Below, piece after piece: positions 32,766 to 45,489 of a DNA stretch of 64,000 nt (the stretch's first letter is position 1; each line of letters opens with the position of its first letter). The stretch lies in the NCBI GenBank assembly GCA_037176725.1, contig JAZBRS010000013.1:4219001-4283000 (forward strand), written 5' to 3'. A model generated the notes under the pieces. That model was not told the DNA's origin and did no database searches. It was given only the letters and a program-made list of their open reading frames with translations. The translations under genes and the position numbers were made by a program. The DNA comes from Posidonia oceanica. Taxonomy: Eukaryota; Streptophyta; Magnoliopsida; Alismatales; Posidoniaceae.

Positions 32766-33899
32766 TCTAGACTCCAACTTTCGTCTTTGGCTTTTTGCTT
32801 GCATTGTTTTGCTTGTGCTTGCCCTGCCTTGCCTTATTGCTTGCTTTATGCCTGCTTCTTTGCTCTATTGCTTGCCATGTGCCTGTTTACTTGCCTTATC
32901 ACTTACATTGCCTTTACTTGCTTTATTTATGCATTATACATGCCTAAATACTTGTCTGTCGCACTATACATGCTTTTTGGGTGGTGAATGCTTTGTTTTA
33001 CACACTTGCTATGCCACCACACATGCACATGCCATGTATACTTGCTTTTTGATATGATGAGTGTTTTCCTTTCACTATCATGTCCACAAACACTTGCACA
33101 TGCCTTTTGCTCTGTTGTGTGATTGATTGCATGCCATGACTTCCTGTTTCTCTCCCATTCATGCTTATGCCATGCCTAGGATAGTAGAAACATGCTTGCT
33201 CCCCTTTGCTTAATCTAAAAGCTACAATAAAGTCAAACAATAACATCTAAGCACAACTAGAGCCAATAACTTGCAATTTCCCCCCTTGGCTAAATAAAAT
33301 GCAAGTAAAACATTTTAAAGCATACTCGTGTGTTTGATCATACTAGAAAGCATACATTCTTCTCATCTGAGTCTACCCACAATCTGCGAAGGACAGTTCC
33401 GACCTCTTACCCCACTGCTTTGGCATGGCGCAAGTCAGTCGGTCTGTCCCCCTTGTCCAGGGGTCGTGTCGGTGCTAGTGTAGGGTACCACCCATGCTTC
33501 AGCAGGGTCGAGGCCACCAACGCACCACCCCGTTACTGCCTGAGCTTTGTGCCAGGATTCAGACGGGGACCCACTCTTTTCTGACTTGGAGTCAATAAAT
33601 CCCACTACCCATGAGTGCGTCTTAGTAGGTCATCTACTCAGGACATGCATGGTGAGAGAGCACATATTAGGGCATTCATCTGCATGCGTGCCATTCATGC
33701 CATCTCTAACAAACATTTTTTGCATCCAACTTCTAACACCTTTATTGTCTTTACAGGTAGGTGCGGGATCCGCTGTCCGAACCCTAAGCGTCCCTCCTCT
33801 CTGTCTCTAAGCTATTCGTCGCTTCCAACACTAGCTCCCCTTTAGGTCTCGCGTCCTTGCTTTCGTCGCAGCCTTTCTCTCACTTGCTCTCGGTCAACG
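32766..33899 (+). other. Leader of element B
   Basis: Non-coding leader. Segment 33370-33600 is closely similar to the reverse complement of 21225-21500 in element A. The first part is C/T-rich with TTGCTTGC words, the counterpart of A's A-rich leader on the other strand. No gene is visible. Confidence 0.65.
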
Positions 33900-35985
33900 A
33901 TGGCCCAGTTTGCTAGTGAGCCCCTACTTACTCTTGCCTCGGAGGTGGTTACTGCTTCGGTCCCTCCAACTCTCGCTTCCACTCCCTCTGTGCCCCTCGC
34001 GACACCAGGATTCCATCCTATGGTGTCTGGGGCACCCCAGCTTGCTGCGGGGCATTGGCAGACCCACGCCCCTCCAGATCCGGTCACCGAGCCCATCTTG
34101 ATGACCCCTCCTCGCACTCTAGAGGCGCCTCCGGCCCCTCTGTTCCAGGGCTATGTCGTTATCGACATCCCTTCTGTTGCGGCGACCTTTGCCATAGGTT
34201 CCCGACCTTTTGAATCTGGTCCCCCGCCGGTCCTGCACTTCAGCGTTCCCACTGACGGGCCCCCTAATGCGTAGTATCAGCACCTGTTGGAGACTGCCCA
34301 GACACTGCAGGGCATGACTCTATCAGTTCGCCCCTCTTGCATCCCTGCTGCCCCTGAGGTTCCTCTGCAGCCTGCTCCAATCTACACTGCACTCTCGCCT
34401 AGACCATCGCCCCAACTACTCACTGCCTCGGCAATGGGGGCACAGCTTCCGCCTCCTGCATCTACACGACACTATGCACTACATGCAACTCCATTTCCTG
34501 GTGATCAGTCCTTCGGGCTGGTTGGAGCACAGCACCCCACAGGCCCGCTGTCCGGCACCACGCCTGCACAGCAACTGTTGCTCCAGCACTCAGCACCACC
34601 CATTGCACAACATATTATCTATCCATCCCCCTTGCATCAGGTTCAGAACCCAGCATACTTTCCTGCCTACACCACACCACTACACGGATACGCTGGTCAT
34701 CATGTCACGCCACCAGGCGACGCGATGGTGGATCCGGAGGAGCACCTCGGTGCGACCCAGATGGCGTATGTGGTCCCTGCCCCTGCTGCCACACCACCTG
34801 TGGTAGCCAATCCATACCCCATCAATGACAGGATGGACATTCTGGAGAAAGCACTACGTCTAGTGCAAGGCACGAACCACCAGTCTTACCAATTCCGGGA
34901 CCTCTATCTCTTTCCAGAGACCGCACTCCCTTCGAAGTTTCGCATCCCGAAATTCGATAAATACAATGGTAAAGGCTGTCCCATTTCGCATCTGAAGGCA
35001 TACTGCAGGGACCTTGCTCAGCTTCAGGCTGATGAAAGGCTCCTTATCTGCCTGTTTCAGAAGAGTTTAACCGGCCCTGCGCTCAAGTGGTTCGTTTCCC
35101 TTGACATGGCCACGATTCAGACTTGGACTGATCTTTCTCAGGCTTTCCTTAAGCAGTATGCTTTCAACCTCGACTTGATCCCCAAGAGGGAGGATCTTGT
35201 CACCATCCGGCAGAGACCCTAAGAGCCATTCGGGGAGTATGTCGGTCGCTGGCGCTCCATAGCTGCCCAGGTCAAAGATAGACCCTCCGAGGAGGATTCT
35301 ATCGAAATGATCGTCAAAGGGGCACTGCTAGCGACTGGGACTCTGCTTTGCATTCAGCACATCACTAGCCATGCATCGCTGATTAGGGCTGGTGCCCGTG
35401 TGGAGAGCTCACTGAGAAGTGGGCATTTCCCCACACTTTCTGCATTGGCTAGGCAGGCCAACACCTCCAGCAATCGCCGCAGTGGCAACAGTAGCAACAA
35501 CAACAACAACTCTGCTCCCGACTACTCCGAGCAGCTCACCGAAGCAAACCACCGTCGAGCCCGTGCATCACGTCGCACCCGCTCGGCAAGGACTCCAACC
35601 AAGGTAAAGACGACCTCGTCGGGCTGAGTGTGATTACACCCCTCTGCCCGAGCCACTGAGCATCATCTTCCCTCGAGTTGAGTCACTCCTGAGACTCTTG
35701 GCTGTCCGTCCGTCACCAAATCCCCCTCCATGGTGGCATGATACGGATCAATTCTACAGTTTCCATCGGGCCACCGAGCACTCAACGGATAACTGCCTCG
35801 CTCTCTGGGATGTCGTTCAGTGCCTGATCAATCGCAGGATCACCAGCGTTGACGCACAGGATGCAACACTTGCACATACACCTGCACTTGCACTCACACA
35901 CCCTAGTGTAGTTGGCCCTTCCTCTTCCGAGCCTACAGGCCTTGCAGATGCTAGAACCTCGGGGGTCTATCACAGTCTTCTCTGA
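33900..35985 (+). pseudogene. gag: gag pseudogene of element B
   Basis: ATG at 33900 opens MAQFASEPLL, the counterpart of A's gag start. The frame is kept to 35627 but is broken by TAG at 34272-34274 and TAA at 35220-35222. The gag domain is plain (LTGPALKWFVSLDM, then EPFGEYVGRW), as is a Ser/Asn run near 35460-35515. A frameshift after about 35627 puts the zinc-knuckle segment in another frame (from 35698), and that knuckle has lost its first cysteine (FYSFHRATEHSTDNC). About 60-65% of aligned residues match A's Gag by eye. It cannot make a full Gag. Confidence 0.85.
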
Positions 35986-36300
35986 GTTCAGTTCCGCCCT
36001 GGTGGATCATTCCGATCCCATCGGCACAATCTCCTTCTGCCTTCTTTCCCTGGTCTGTTCGAGGGACGCTCGGATGTAGCGACAGCGTCGACAGCAAGTC
36101 TAGTTGCAGTGTTATCTAGGTTAGCTTCTCCCCCTACTCCAGCAGCCCCAGTGCTCCCCGCACTGTCGTCAGTAGCTCCAGCAGCCCTAGTGCTCCCCGC
36201 ACTGCCAACATTGGACCCCGCCGATAGCGTCAGCAGTGTAGGAGCTTACCCAGCACCTCCCTCCCGAGGTTGCTGACAGGTAAGTCTCTCTGACCTCTCT
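35986..36300 (+). other. Relic of sequence downstream of gag in element B
   Basis: Contains two copies of CCAGTGCTCCCCGCACTG-like sequence (near 36145 and 36190) and a strong donor-like GACAGGTAAGT at about 36275-36286. It may correspond to the Ala/Pro-rich start of the protease region. Protease, RT and integrase are absent after it. Confidence 0.4.
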
Positions 36301-38451
36301 TTTTGTTTCCTGCACAGTCCTTTCTTTTCTTTTGCTTTGTTTTGTTTTTTCATCACGTTTTATCGCCTTCCCAGAAAATCATAAAAAGCATAAAATCAAC
36401 AAAACCTAAAAAACATGCATTCCCCTCTGCTTCATGCATTCACTACATCCGGGCTGATATCCCTAACTATTCGGCAATAAGTCCATCAACTTATCATTCT
36501 GCACATATCTATCACTCTCTGCATATCACTTTCTGCATATACATATCATTACTTGCCCCCTGTAAAATACAAAAGTAAAAAAAAAAGTCAAGAAAATCAA
36601 AAAACGCCAAAAATATGTTCTTCGCCTTGCTGTTGCCTTTCCCTTTTTATGTTTTCCTAAACCAAAAACCATAAAAATACAAAACCAATGCAAAAACCTA
36701 AAAACATGTTTGTCCTTCCCCCTTTCTAAAAAATACAAAACCCATAAACATTTGTATAATCAGAAACCTGGCTATGGACAAACAAGCAGCGCCTAGAGGA
36801 TGTCAAGCAGTGACAATCTCAGGCAGGTCTTACCCGAGCAGCGCCATCTCTTACATGTGGCCACAGAGTGAGACTGAGAGCAGAATAGAGCATCTCGCTG
36901 AGCTTAAAAACTCCCAAAAGCGAGGTCCACCCAATCAAGAGAGTCCACCAGACATGGAGAGGACCAAAGCAGAGCAGAACATAGCCAGAGGCTGCCTGTA
37001 TGCATTGCAGAGGCTAAAGGTGTACACCGATCAGCCGAACTCTTAACGCCTCACCCGGGACCGCTACCCCCAGAGGGCGAAGTCATGCATGTCCAAAAGA
37101 ATAGAGATCATGTGAGAAAAAAATATGATAACATGATGTGCATGCTGAGCATAAAAGAAAAATGAAGACAGAAGTTGAAGAAAGAAGGCGCTCATGAGAG
37201 GAGTGACTCGGATGAGCATCGAAGCCCCATCAGCTATCAACTTCAAGCACTGCAATGCCAACTGCACGGGATACCTTATCAGGAGGACCTGGCCCCACCC
37301 TCCGAGCACAGCAGCACGCTCCAATCCCTTGTGCAGACAACTCTACATCCTTGGCAGGCTAGATACAACTCCAGTCACTCATGAGGGAAAAAGAAATATC
37401 TGTCCGTGAGCGTCAAAAGCGGTAGTCGGTCCCCGAGGAATTGAGACGGAGGCTATAAAGCTACATCCAATGCTTCTGCTGCCCACAGGCAGCCGAAGGC
37501 TATACTCTACAAAGCTAAGGCTTCATCTCGAACCAAGAATGAGAAAGAGAGCCACCGACTGCAACTCGGCATGGCGTTGCTCGAGGATCCTGGACCCCTG
37601 AGTCACAAATTGCAGAAGCATCCTCTGGACAACAGTTGCTTTGAGTCCAAAGCCACCAAAAAATGCATGCTGTAATATATTTTTATCTTCTCTTCTCCCT
37701 GTTTTCGAAAATCGGAGCCAAGGACAAGCACTTTTGCCTGCCTCGCTCAGAGGCTCTGCACTCTTTCAAAGTTTTGCCGCCCACTGCGTCAGGTAGTTCC
37801 GTGATGACCAGCATGTCCCTTGCTTGTCACCTTGTGATGCTACATCGCATGCCCACTCTGAGACCATTGCACACCTATCGCGAGGGGTTTCCTGTCCTCT
37901 CTCTGCATTATTCTGCATTCCTTGCATCGGGCTGGTAGCCCTAACTGCTCGGCGATAAGTCCGTCAACTTATCATCTGGGCTAATATCCCTAATTATTCG
38001 GCGATAGGTCCATCAACTTATCATCCACCATTCACCCATCCATCCTCGCATCTCGATGCCACGGGCGTTTAGGCTGTCCCTTGGTACCATCCCTGATACC
38101 AAGGGCATCTCTTTTGCTGCCCTGGGGTATCACCCCCTCCTCATTCCACTGCATTCGGGCTGGTACCCCTAACTACTCAGCTGACAAACCTATTAGTGTT
38201 GTCTCCACCACGCATCTTGATGCCATGGGCGCTTCAGCTGTCCCCTGGTATCGTTCACCGATACTAGGGGTATCTTTTTTGCTGTCCTATGGTATCTCAT
38301 TTCCATCTGCATTAGGCTGATATCCCCAACTATTACGGGAGCATCTACGAACCTCTACCACACCTTCGGGTATGGTATTCCCGTTGCATTCGTGGTTACA
38401 AGTCGTCCCACTTGTCACCACCTCTCTTGCCTAACAGACTCGCTGGCCTGT
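36301..38451 (+). other. 3' internal remnant of element B (3' UTR-like)
   Basis: Shares plus-strand motifs with the reverse complement of A's 3' UTR: CGGGCTGATATCCCTAACTA, CTTATCATC, GGGCTGGTACCCCTAACTAC and a GATGCCATGGGCGC segment near 38215. This places it near the 3' end of an element whose pol is missing. One unassigned 90-codon ORF lies at 36774-37046. Cut at 38452 by LTR C. Confidence 0.55.
36774..37046 (+). CDS. Unidentified 90-codon ORF in element B remnant
   Basis: Starts ATGGACAAACAAGCAGC and encodes a polar, charged peptide (MDKQAAPRGCQAVTISG at the N-terminus; ERTKAEQNIARGCLYALQRL near the end). No domain, membrane segment or signal is recognised. Flanking DNA is A-rich non-coding sequence. 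It may be a fragment of a lost extra ORF or chance. Confidence 0.2.
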   Translation: MDKQAAPRGCQAVTISGRSYPSSAISYMWPQSETESRIEHLAELKNSQKRGPPNQESPPDMERTKAEQNIARGCLYALQRLKVYTDQPNS

Positions 38452-41400
38452 TGTAGCGATCCCGTGAGTTCACGATCGCCCATACACGCTACTAGAGCTC
38501 ACGTGCACCGATTGGAATCAGGTTCATTATTAACGGGTGATCCGAGGAGGAAACTCGACTCAAAACATAGAAAACAGGGACGAAATCAAAGGGAAATAAG
38601 AAAGAAAAGACAAAAGGGAGTCGCCACCGTGTCTATTAAGTCGGGAGACAAGGAAAATCGAGGAAATGCATGAAAAACATGCAAAACCACACAAAAAGAT
38701 GCAACGCAATGCAATGCTATGTAAAGAAGATGGCTCGTGCCAAGGACGAGGGTAAAAGGGTCATTGCAGGCCAGAGAAAGGGTAAGGACTCCTGTTACGC
38801 ATGGGGAAGGTGTTAGGCACCCCCGACACGCTTGAGGAATCGGTCTTTCTAGGCTTACGCTCGCTTTTGAGGGATGATGCATGCTTTGAATGCCTAAATG
38901 CCATGAATGCCTGCTAAATGATGTGCCTGAATGCTTAAATGCTAGGTATGCTGTGAATACATGCTCAAATGTGTGTTCTAAATGATGCGTGCACAAGGAA
39001 AGTAAACGTGCAACCTATGTGCTCAACAGCACTGTTTGTGTTCCGAACCGGGCGAACCCTGATTCGTGAGAACTCTAGACAGTAAGCATCACTACTCTAA
39101 TGCAAATGCAAGCGATTAAAACAAAATGGCGAGGAAAACCAAGCAGATGTAAGCGACATGCAAGGGAAAACAAGAGCTGGCACACAATACGGTGCAAAGC
39201 AAGCGAAAACGAGAGCGAACAAGCAAAACGGTGCAAAAACAGGCGAAAACAGATGCTGGCACGCAAAACGGTGCGAAAACGAGCGAAAGTAGATGCGGGC
39301 ATGTAAAACGGTGCAAAAGTGCAAGCAATATGCAAATAAAACAAAGCGGCACGCAAAACTATGCATGCAATGCAAATGGGAATGCAATGGATGCTATGTA
39401 GTGTTCAGATGGGCTTATCTTGAGAATATGAGGCCTGATCTGAGATAACTTTGGTTTAAATGAAAGATCATTCAACTAGGAAGACCTGGACAGTTAGATC
39501 GTGGAAATCCAACGGTCCGATCTAAAGTTATTCAGGAATCAAGTCAGAAGGCTCAAGAGCCAGAAAAGGTAGGGGCCTAAGTGCAAATATTCCCTAAGGG
39601 TGTGCAATGCAGGATGTATGCATGCAAAAGTGATGAAAATGCTTGAATGAATGCAGGAGTGCAATGACTGATGATATAGGAATGCAAATGCATGCAAAAA
39701 TGCAATGCAGGGACCTAAGTGTAATTTTGGAAAACTACAAGGTCCTGTATGAAAAATGTCCCTAATTGTGTGTGAAACAAGTCCAATGCATGCATGAATG
39801 CTAGTGCAACAAATGCATATGCTGAATGCAAAGCTAATTGGGAGTTATGCATGCAAAAATGCAAGAAAAGACCTAAATGCAGTTTTAAAAACTTACAGGA
39901 CCTAAATGCAATGAAAAGAAGGCATGGAAGCGTGCAAAAAACTGAAGACAGGGACTAACATGCAATTTCAGAAATCAGTGGACCTTAAAACAATGTAATG
40001 AAGTTGAAAAATCACATTTAAATCATGTTTACAACAAAACAGGAACAAAATGCAATTTTTAGAAGCTGTTGGATTTTTCAGTAGTGCACTAAAGTTCAAA
40101 AATGCGACTTAAATGAACTGGATTGATGTAGGACCTAGATGCAAATATTTTAAAAGCCAGGGGTGTGGATGCAATGCAGAAAAATAAAACAGGACTTAAA
40201 TGCATGCTGTGAATGGACCTGTATGCAAATAAAACAAAGTGATGGGGTTTTATGCAATGCAAATAAGTTTAAAAAAGCTACTGATTCACAATAGATGGAC
40301 TTAAATGCAATTTTATAAACATACAGATGTTTAATGCAATGCAATATGGTTTTAATTGCAGATTAAATGAGTTTTAAACCATGCAGATGGATTGATATGC
40401 AAATAAACATATTTTTTGGGTTTTTATGCAATGCAATATAGTTTAAATGCAGATTTAAATGAAATGCAAACCAACAGTGGACTGAAATGCAATTTAAATA
40501 AAACTGAGGACTAAAATGCAATGCATGCATTTAACTACCATTCAGATGCATTTAAATACTTAAATGAAGGACCTGCATGCAATAAAATAAAATTAAAGCA
40601 TTTAACTGCAATGTAATAAGTTAACAAAAGAAAATTAAATAAATCTGATTCAAAGACAAGACCTGAAAGCGAATTAAAATAACTAATGGACTTTTATGCA
40701 ATGCATGAACTAAACTAGAAATTAAAACTATAGGAATGAATAGTGCTACAGTATCCGCTCGATGGCAACGATGGCACGCCGAAGAAGGTCTGCCCCGACG
40801 TCCCAGCAGGCAGAGGGGTCGGCGGTGGTGCCCGGAAGCTGGAGGCCACACTCCGGAGTGCGCCGGTGGCTTCGGCGTCGCGCGAGGAGGTCGAAGCCGA
40901 CCTGATGGTCTCGGTGGTCTGTTGCAGAGGTGAGCGGCGGAGGAACCGGCGCTGGAGGTGGCTGCAGGGCTTAGCGAGGTCGGGGCTGTGCTCCTAGAGC
41001 TCCAGTGGTGCTCGAGGGAAGCTCGGGGCAGGCTGGAGCGACACGGCGCGCGACGAAGCTGCAAAAGCTCGGCAGAGAAGACAAATCAATGGCGACGGCA
41101 AAACGGCCCGCTGAAGCCCTAAACTCCACTCTAACTAGCTAGGAAGCTTAAGGGGACCTAAACTAAGCTAAGGGTAAGGTTGGTTACCTTCGGGGGCGGC
41201 CGAAGTGGTCCACTGACCTCGGTGGGTTGTAGTGTGGCCGGCGAAGGCCACGGCAGTGCTGCTGGGTGTCGACGGCGGCTGGGGAGGAGCGTCACGGTTG
41301 GTGGAGGTCTGAGGGTGCTCCGAAGCCAAACAGGAGTGAGCTTGGTGCATTGGAACCCGATTTTGGGTTTTTGGGTTCAGTCTGAGGATCTTGGGGTGGT

Positions 41401-42938
41401 CCGGTGGACTGTGGCTCTCTGGGCCGCTGGTGGACATCTCTCTAGGTTGGTGGAGGTGTTGCGAAGGTGTAGGAAGGGTTGGATTGGGGTGGTGGAGGTT
41501 CTGGAGGGAGTTGGAAGTTTTTGAAGTTTTTGGGTCAGCTTGAGACACAGGTGTTTGTGGTGGACTCTGGGAGCTGTGGGGAGTGTCGGGCTGAATGGAG
41601 GATAGGCTTGGGAAGGTGGTGGTCTGGTGAGTGTCGTGGATGAATTTGGTGAGCTGGGAGAGTGTGTGTGTGTGTGTGGTGAGCTGGGAAGCTTGCTGGT
41701 GGGCAAAAATGGAGTTTTGGGTTCTGGGAGCAAAAACTGGGAATTCTCTTGCCCTCTCCGGTTGCTCACACATTGGAAGGGGAGAAGGAAGGTTGGTTTT
41801 TGTCTGGGCATTCCACTTGAGTGGGCATGGTGTGTGCAGGGCTGAGGGATGGGTTGTGCAAAGGTTCAGGTCGGTAGGTCCTTGTCGGCGGTGGCAGTGA
41901 GAGGAGGAGGAGTATTGGCTGAGGTGGAGTTTGGTGAAGGCTGTGGGTATGTGAGGGGCTATGTGTGCAGGAGGGTTGAGTGTTGTGTGGATGGTTGGGT
42001 GCTGTGTTTGAGTGCAGCAGGAGGAGAAAAATGGAGGGAAGAAGAGGAGGAGAAATGGTGATGGGTCGGGCTGAGGAGAAAAGGAGAAAGGAGAAGGAGG
42101 AAATGGCTGGGCCGGGCTGGAGAAAAAACAAAAGGAAAAAAGAAGAAAAGAAAGGAGAAGGAGGAGGAATGGGCTTAGGCCCGGTTGAAGAAAAAAAGGA
42201 AATAAAAAGAAAAAGAAAAGGAAGAAGGAGGAGGAAGGGTGGAGAAGGAAGGAAAGAAAGGGGGAAGGAGAAAGAAGTGGGCAGTGGACTGGGCTTGCAT
42301 GGAAGAAAAAGAAGGAAATAGAGTGGGCTTGGGAGAAAAGGAAATGGTAAGCTAGGAAAGAAAGAAAGAAAGAAAGAAGAAAGGAGGAAAGAAAGGGAAA
42401 GAGGACATTTAAAAATCAAATAAGATGGAATAAAATAAAATAAAAATAGAAATAAAATAGGAGGAAGGAAGGGGAAGAAGTGAAGAGGAGCAAGAGTGGG
42501 CTGGGCCCTATGGGGAGCAAAAAAAGAAAAAGGAAGAGAGGAAAAGAAGGAGAAAAAGAGAAAAGGATAATGAGGAGAGAGAAAAGGATAATGAGGAGAG
42601 AAAGAAGGATAATGGCTTGGATTTGGAAGGGGTTTTGTGTGAGTGTGTGACCTAGGGTTTTGGAAGGTTTTTTCTAGGGTTTTTGCTAGGTTTTCTTCTA
42701 GGGTTTTCTCTAGGGTTTGGGTGTAGTTTTACCTAGGGTTTTCTAGGATTGTTTTTAGGGTTTTGATTTAGGGTTTGGTTTGGTTTTGGGTTTAGGGTTT
42801 GACCTAGGATTCTTCTAGGGTTTAGGTTTAGGTTTAAAAGTTTTTTATTTTTCTGGTTTTTTTGTGGTGTGGGGTTTCCATATTGTTCCACCAGAGAGAG
42901 AGAGCCACCTAACATAGGTCAAAAGTGGGGTGTCAACA
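38452..42938 (-). repeat. LTR C: 3' LTR of a third Tat/Ogre-like element (4487 bp)
   Basis: On the plus strand it opens TGTAGCGATCCCG and ends GGGGTGTCAACA, as LTR A does, and is followed by a polypurine tract, so it is a 3' LTR on the minus strand. It shares with A the conserved block (38720-39090), the A-rich ATGCAA part (39400-40720), a GC-rich part (40740-41300), purine tracts (42020-42600) and AGGGTTTT repeats (42640-42840). Overall identity to A is low outside the conserved blocks. Short ORFs inside show no domain. Confidence 0.8.
39180..39350 (-). repeat. Short tandem repeat in LTR C
   Basis: About four to five diverged units carrying AAAACGGTGC(A/G)AAA, the counterpart of the expanded 30-bp array of LTR B. 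Confidence 0.7.
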
Positions 42939-42954
42939 GATACCCCTCCCTGAG
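42939..42954 (-). other. Polypurine tract of element C
   Basis: Minus strand CTCAGGGAGGGGTATC adjoins the LTR start TGTTGACACCCC. It differs from A's tract by two bases. Confidence 0.8.
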
Positions 42955-43380
42955 CAAGGTCAAGGTGACCGAGGCTGCTGCTCAGGGTTGACAGGACACT
43001 CCACCTGACGATGATGAGAGCCATATGTTGCTGTAGACGTGAGTCACTTATTCGGTGGATGCACCGAAAATCATGACTCGTCGCCGAAATGAAGATGCAA
43101 ATGCTATGCTTACGCTAATGTGATGCTTGCACTAATGCTCATTGCGCTGTACTCCCCTGGGGGAAAAGCGGGTGATGCATGCACGTGGTGTGGTGGAAAA
43201 ATGCAATGCAAAGGTGTCACTAAGCAGTGCAAACGAAAGCCAGACGAACACGCGGTGTGTGTATGAAAATAGTTGAATGCAAGATGCAGTGGATGTGCAT
43301 GCGGTGGCGGGCACGTAATGCTAAGGAAGCAATCATGGACCGTGCGCTACCGCAGGCGTCATGCTGAGCAGGCAAACTGT
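42955..43380 (-). other. 3' internal end of element C
   Basis: Shares with element A the words CTGCTCAGGGTTGACA and CTTATTCGG(T)GGATGC; the similarity fades after about 43100 and the rest is ATGC-rich. No pol of this element is found further right. Confidence 0.55.
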
Positions 43381-43860
43381 AAGAAGTTTTGCATTGCTGA
43401 GGATGCCACTTTAAGTAATGCGCGAACCGGGGGTTCGATTCCCAAGTATGCCATGTCCGGAAAAACGGAAGGTGGAAGCTGGTGTATGTGGATATGGGGT
43501 TTTTGGAAGTGCGAGGTGAAGAAGAAGATGAGATGAGAGGTTTGGGGAAGAAGAGGCTTCTCATGGCTCTCTCTCTTGCTCGCTCTATCTTCTCTTTCTC
43601 GGGGTCCCCTTCTTTGTATCTGACTCCATCACTCCACGTGTGATGGAATCGGTATGATCGCCACTCTCGGTTCGCTTTCGCCGGCCCTCGAGACGCCTTT
43701 AGGGAGATGTAGTGTGCTTGCGGGTTCAGCTACCTTGGGACAACGCCAGCGTTGCCCAAGGGTGCCTGTGCTTGGTAAGCTCTTTCTTCCTTCTTCCTCC
43801 TTGTATGACAAACGTTAGCAAAGAAAAACAAACAAGACAATATAAAGATGGATCAATATG
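43381..43860. other. Unassigned stretch, no gene seen
   Basis: Includes a T-arm-like GGGGGTTCGATTCCC (43428-43442) that does not extend to a tRNA fold, and a C/T-rich segment (43556-43620). It may be further internal sequence of C or D. Confidence 0.4.
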
Positions 43861-44302
43861 TGTAGTAATCTATCCAGAGTTAGTAGAAAAGAAAATAAAG
43901 AAAGCGTAGTGAGATACGTACCCGAAGGGTTTGATCCCCCTGGCTGCAACTAAAAGAGATGTATGCCTAGTTAAAACAATATATGAACTTGAAATAAAAA
44001 TGCTTGATTATACTACGGAATTAAACATGTGATATCAGAAATGCAAAGGAAACAAATGAAATAGAGTCTCCTCTGTCTATGCACAAGGTGCAAACTGTGT
44101 TGGCTTGAAGCCAACAACCACAAAAGGATCCTCAAGCTTTTTTCAAGACTCTCCTTCTTTCAAAAACTCTCTTCTCTCTTTCAATTCTTAAGGACCTTAC
44201 TTCTCTAAGATTTTTAATCTCAAGAGCATGTGAGTTCCAAAAGTTTCTTCACTCCTTTTCTCTCTCAAAATTCCGGCCTTGAACTCAGTAGGGGTACCCT
44301 TG

Positions 44303-44310
44303 CTTTTATA
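44303..44310 (-). promoter_or_regulatory. TATA box of LTR D
   Basis: Minus strand TATAAAAG in the context CTTCTATAAAAGCAAGG. Motif clusters lie 60-360 bp upstream on that strand. Confidence 0.6.
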
Positions 44311-44370
44311 GAAGAGAGGAACAAAAAAGGACAAAAATGCCAAGTCAGCAGAGTTTCCTGTTTCAGAAGT

Positions 44371-44690
44371 GTTATACACTAGAAAACCAGCGTATAACGT
44401 TATAAGCGAGAGAACTCGCGTATAACGACCTCCGATGCATAACTGTCAGGATCAGAGAAGATTCTCCAATTAAGGAGTCTTTAAGTGTGATTAAACTCGG
44501 CTTTGATGGCTTTGACCGGTCAACAGGTTCCAAAGAAGGCAAAAACATGATTTTTGGATTAGGCCAAATAAGGAAAGCTTTGGCTGACTGGGTTGCCACG
44601 TTGGACGCTGGAAAGCCAGCAGCCAATATTAGCCGCTGGAAAACCAACGGCCAACGTTGTACGCTGAGAAGCCAGCGGACAACACCCTTA
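44371..44690 (-). promoter_or_regulatory. AACGTTATACGC motif cluster in LTR D
   Basis: Includes GCGTATAACGTTATAAGCG (44390-44408), a near-perfect palindrome, plus CGCGTATAACG (44416-44426), ACGTTGGACGCTGG (44598-44611) and CAACGTTGTACGCTGAG (44652-44668). The same words recur before each PMD gene to the right. Confidence 0.55.
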
Positions 44691-44891
44691 ATCAGTTTAA
44701 CTTCCAAATTTGGTCAGGACGTGAAGAACACTTAGGTTGCCAACATTTGGGGCTTAGAAAGGTATAGCATTTTGGACTTGAGAGGAACATTTGGCTCAAG
44801 TGAGATTCAGAAATGAGTGGAGGGCTTCTAGGAGCGACTAATGCAAGAGACTATCCTAACATGAAGGGAGTGCCAAAACAGGGTATCTACA

Positions 44892-44907
44892 GATTACCCC
44901 TCCTTGA
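44892..44907 (-). other. Polypurine tract next to LTR D
   Basis: Minus strand TCAAGGAGGGGTAATC directly precedes TGTAGATACCC. It resembles the tracts of A and C. Confidence 0.65.
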
Positions 44908-45059
44908 AGATGACTTCGGTACGAAACTATCTACAAGGTGAGACGATACCCTCGTGTGGCGCTACCTGGGGGTCCTAAATGAAATCCAATGCCTGCTGCC
45001 ACTAGACTAGGACGGGACACAAAGAGGGTCGGCTAAAGAAACACGGCCAAGCGGATTGC
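44908..45059. other. Spacer, no gene seen
   Basis: Short unique stretch between the polypurine tract and the first repeat array. Confidence 0.5.
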
Positions 45060-45275
45060 CAAGGAGAACAAACTAACGACATGCCACGGGGATGGCCCAT
45101 GGGGGTAAAACTAAAGGACGCTACCGCGGGGATGACCCGCGGGGGTCAAACTAAAAGACATGCTACGGGGACTGCCCGCAGGGGTCAAACTAAAAGACAT
45201 GCCACGGGGATTGCCCATGGGGGTCAAACTAAAAGACATACTATGGGGATTGCCCACAGGGGTCAAACTAACATG
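45060..45275 (-). repeat. About 40-bp tandem array
   Basis: Five units carrying GACATGCCACGGGGAT and GCCC...GGGGGTCAAACTAAAA. The unit is related to the 44-bp unit at 46472-48219, so both arrays probably share an ancestor. Confidence 0.85.
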
Positions 45276-45489
45276 ATGGATAGCTAATGATTCCGACGAC
45301 CACTCAATGCGAATGTAGTACAATGTGCTATGCATGGATGCGTGCTGATGGGAATGCAAAAGGGGTCATGATATGCAATGCATGACCCTAGGTAATGAGG
45401 TTCCTCCGTCATCACCGGCTTTAATTTGTATACCGGGTTGGCTCAGGAATTTTTCTCACCACCCAAGGCAGACTGACACATGCGTGAAT

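Larger units (their letters stand above)
43861..44891 (-). repeat. LTR D: about 1-kb LTR-like unit, minus strand
   Basis: In element orientation it opens TGTAGATACCC (ending at 44891) and is preceded by a polypurine tract, so it looks like a 3' LTR. The left end is uncertain: TGTAGTAATC at 43861 is the reverse complement of GATTACTACA, the end of LTR B; a start near 43910 is also possible. On the minus strand it has a clear TATA box (44303-44310), and upstream of that the CGTATAACG/TTGGACGCTGG motif clusters also found before the three PMD genes. No coding sequence is seen. Confidence 0.55.

Noticed and set aside
36301..36770. Possible ORF in the A/T-rich part of element B
   Set aside because: Short, lysine-rich, crossing AAAAATCAAAA tracts; no domain.
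43400..43450. Possible tRNA gene (GGTTCGATTCCC)
   Set aside because: The T-arm stem has only about three pairs, and no acceptor, D or anticodon arms could be found upstream.
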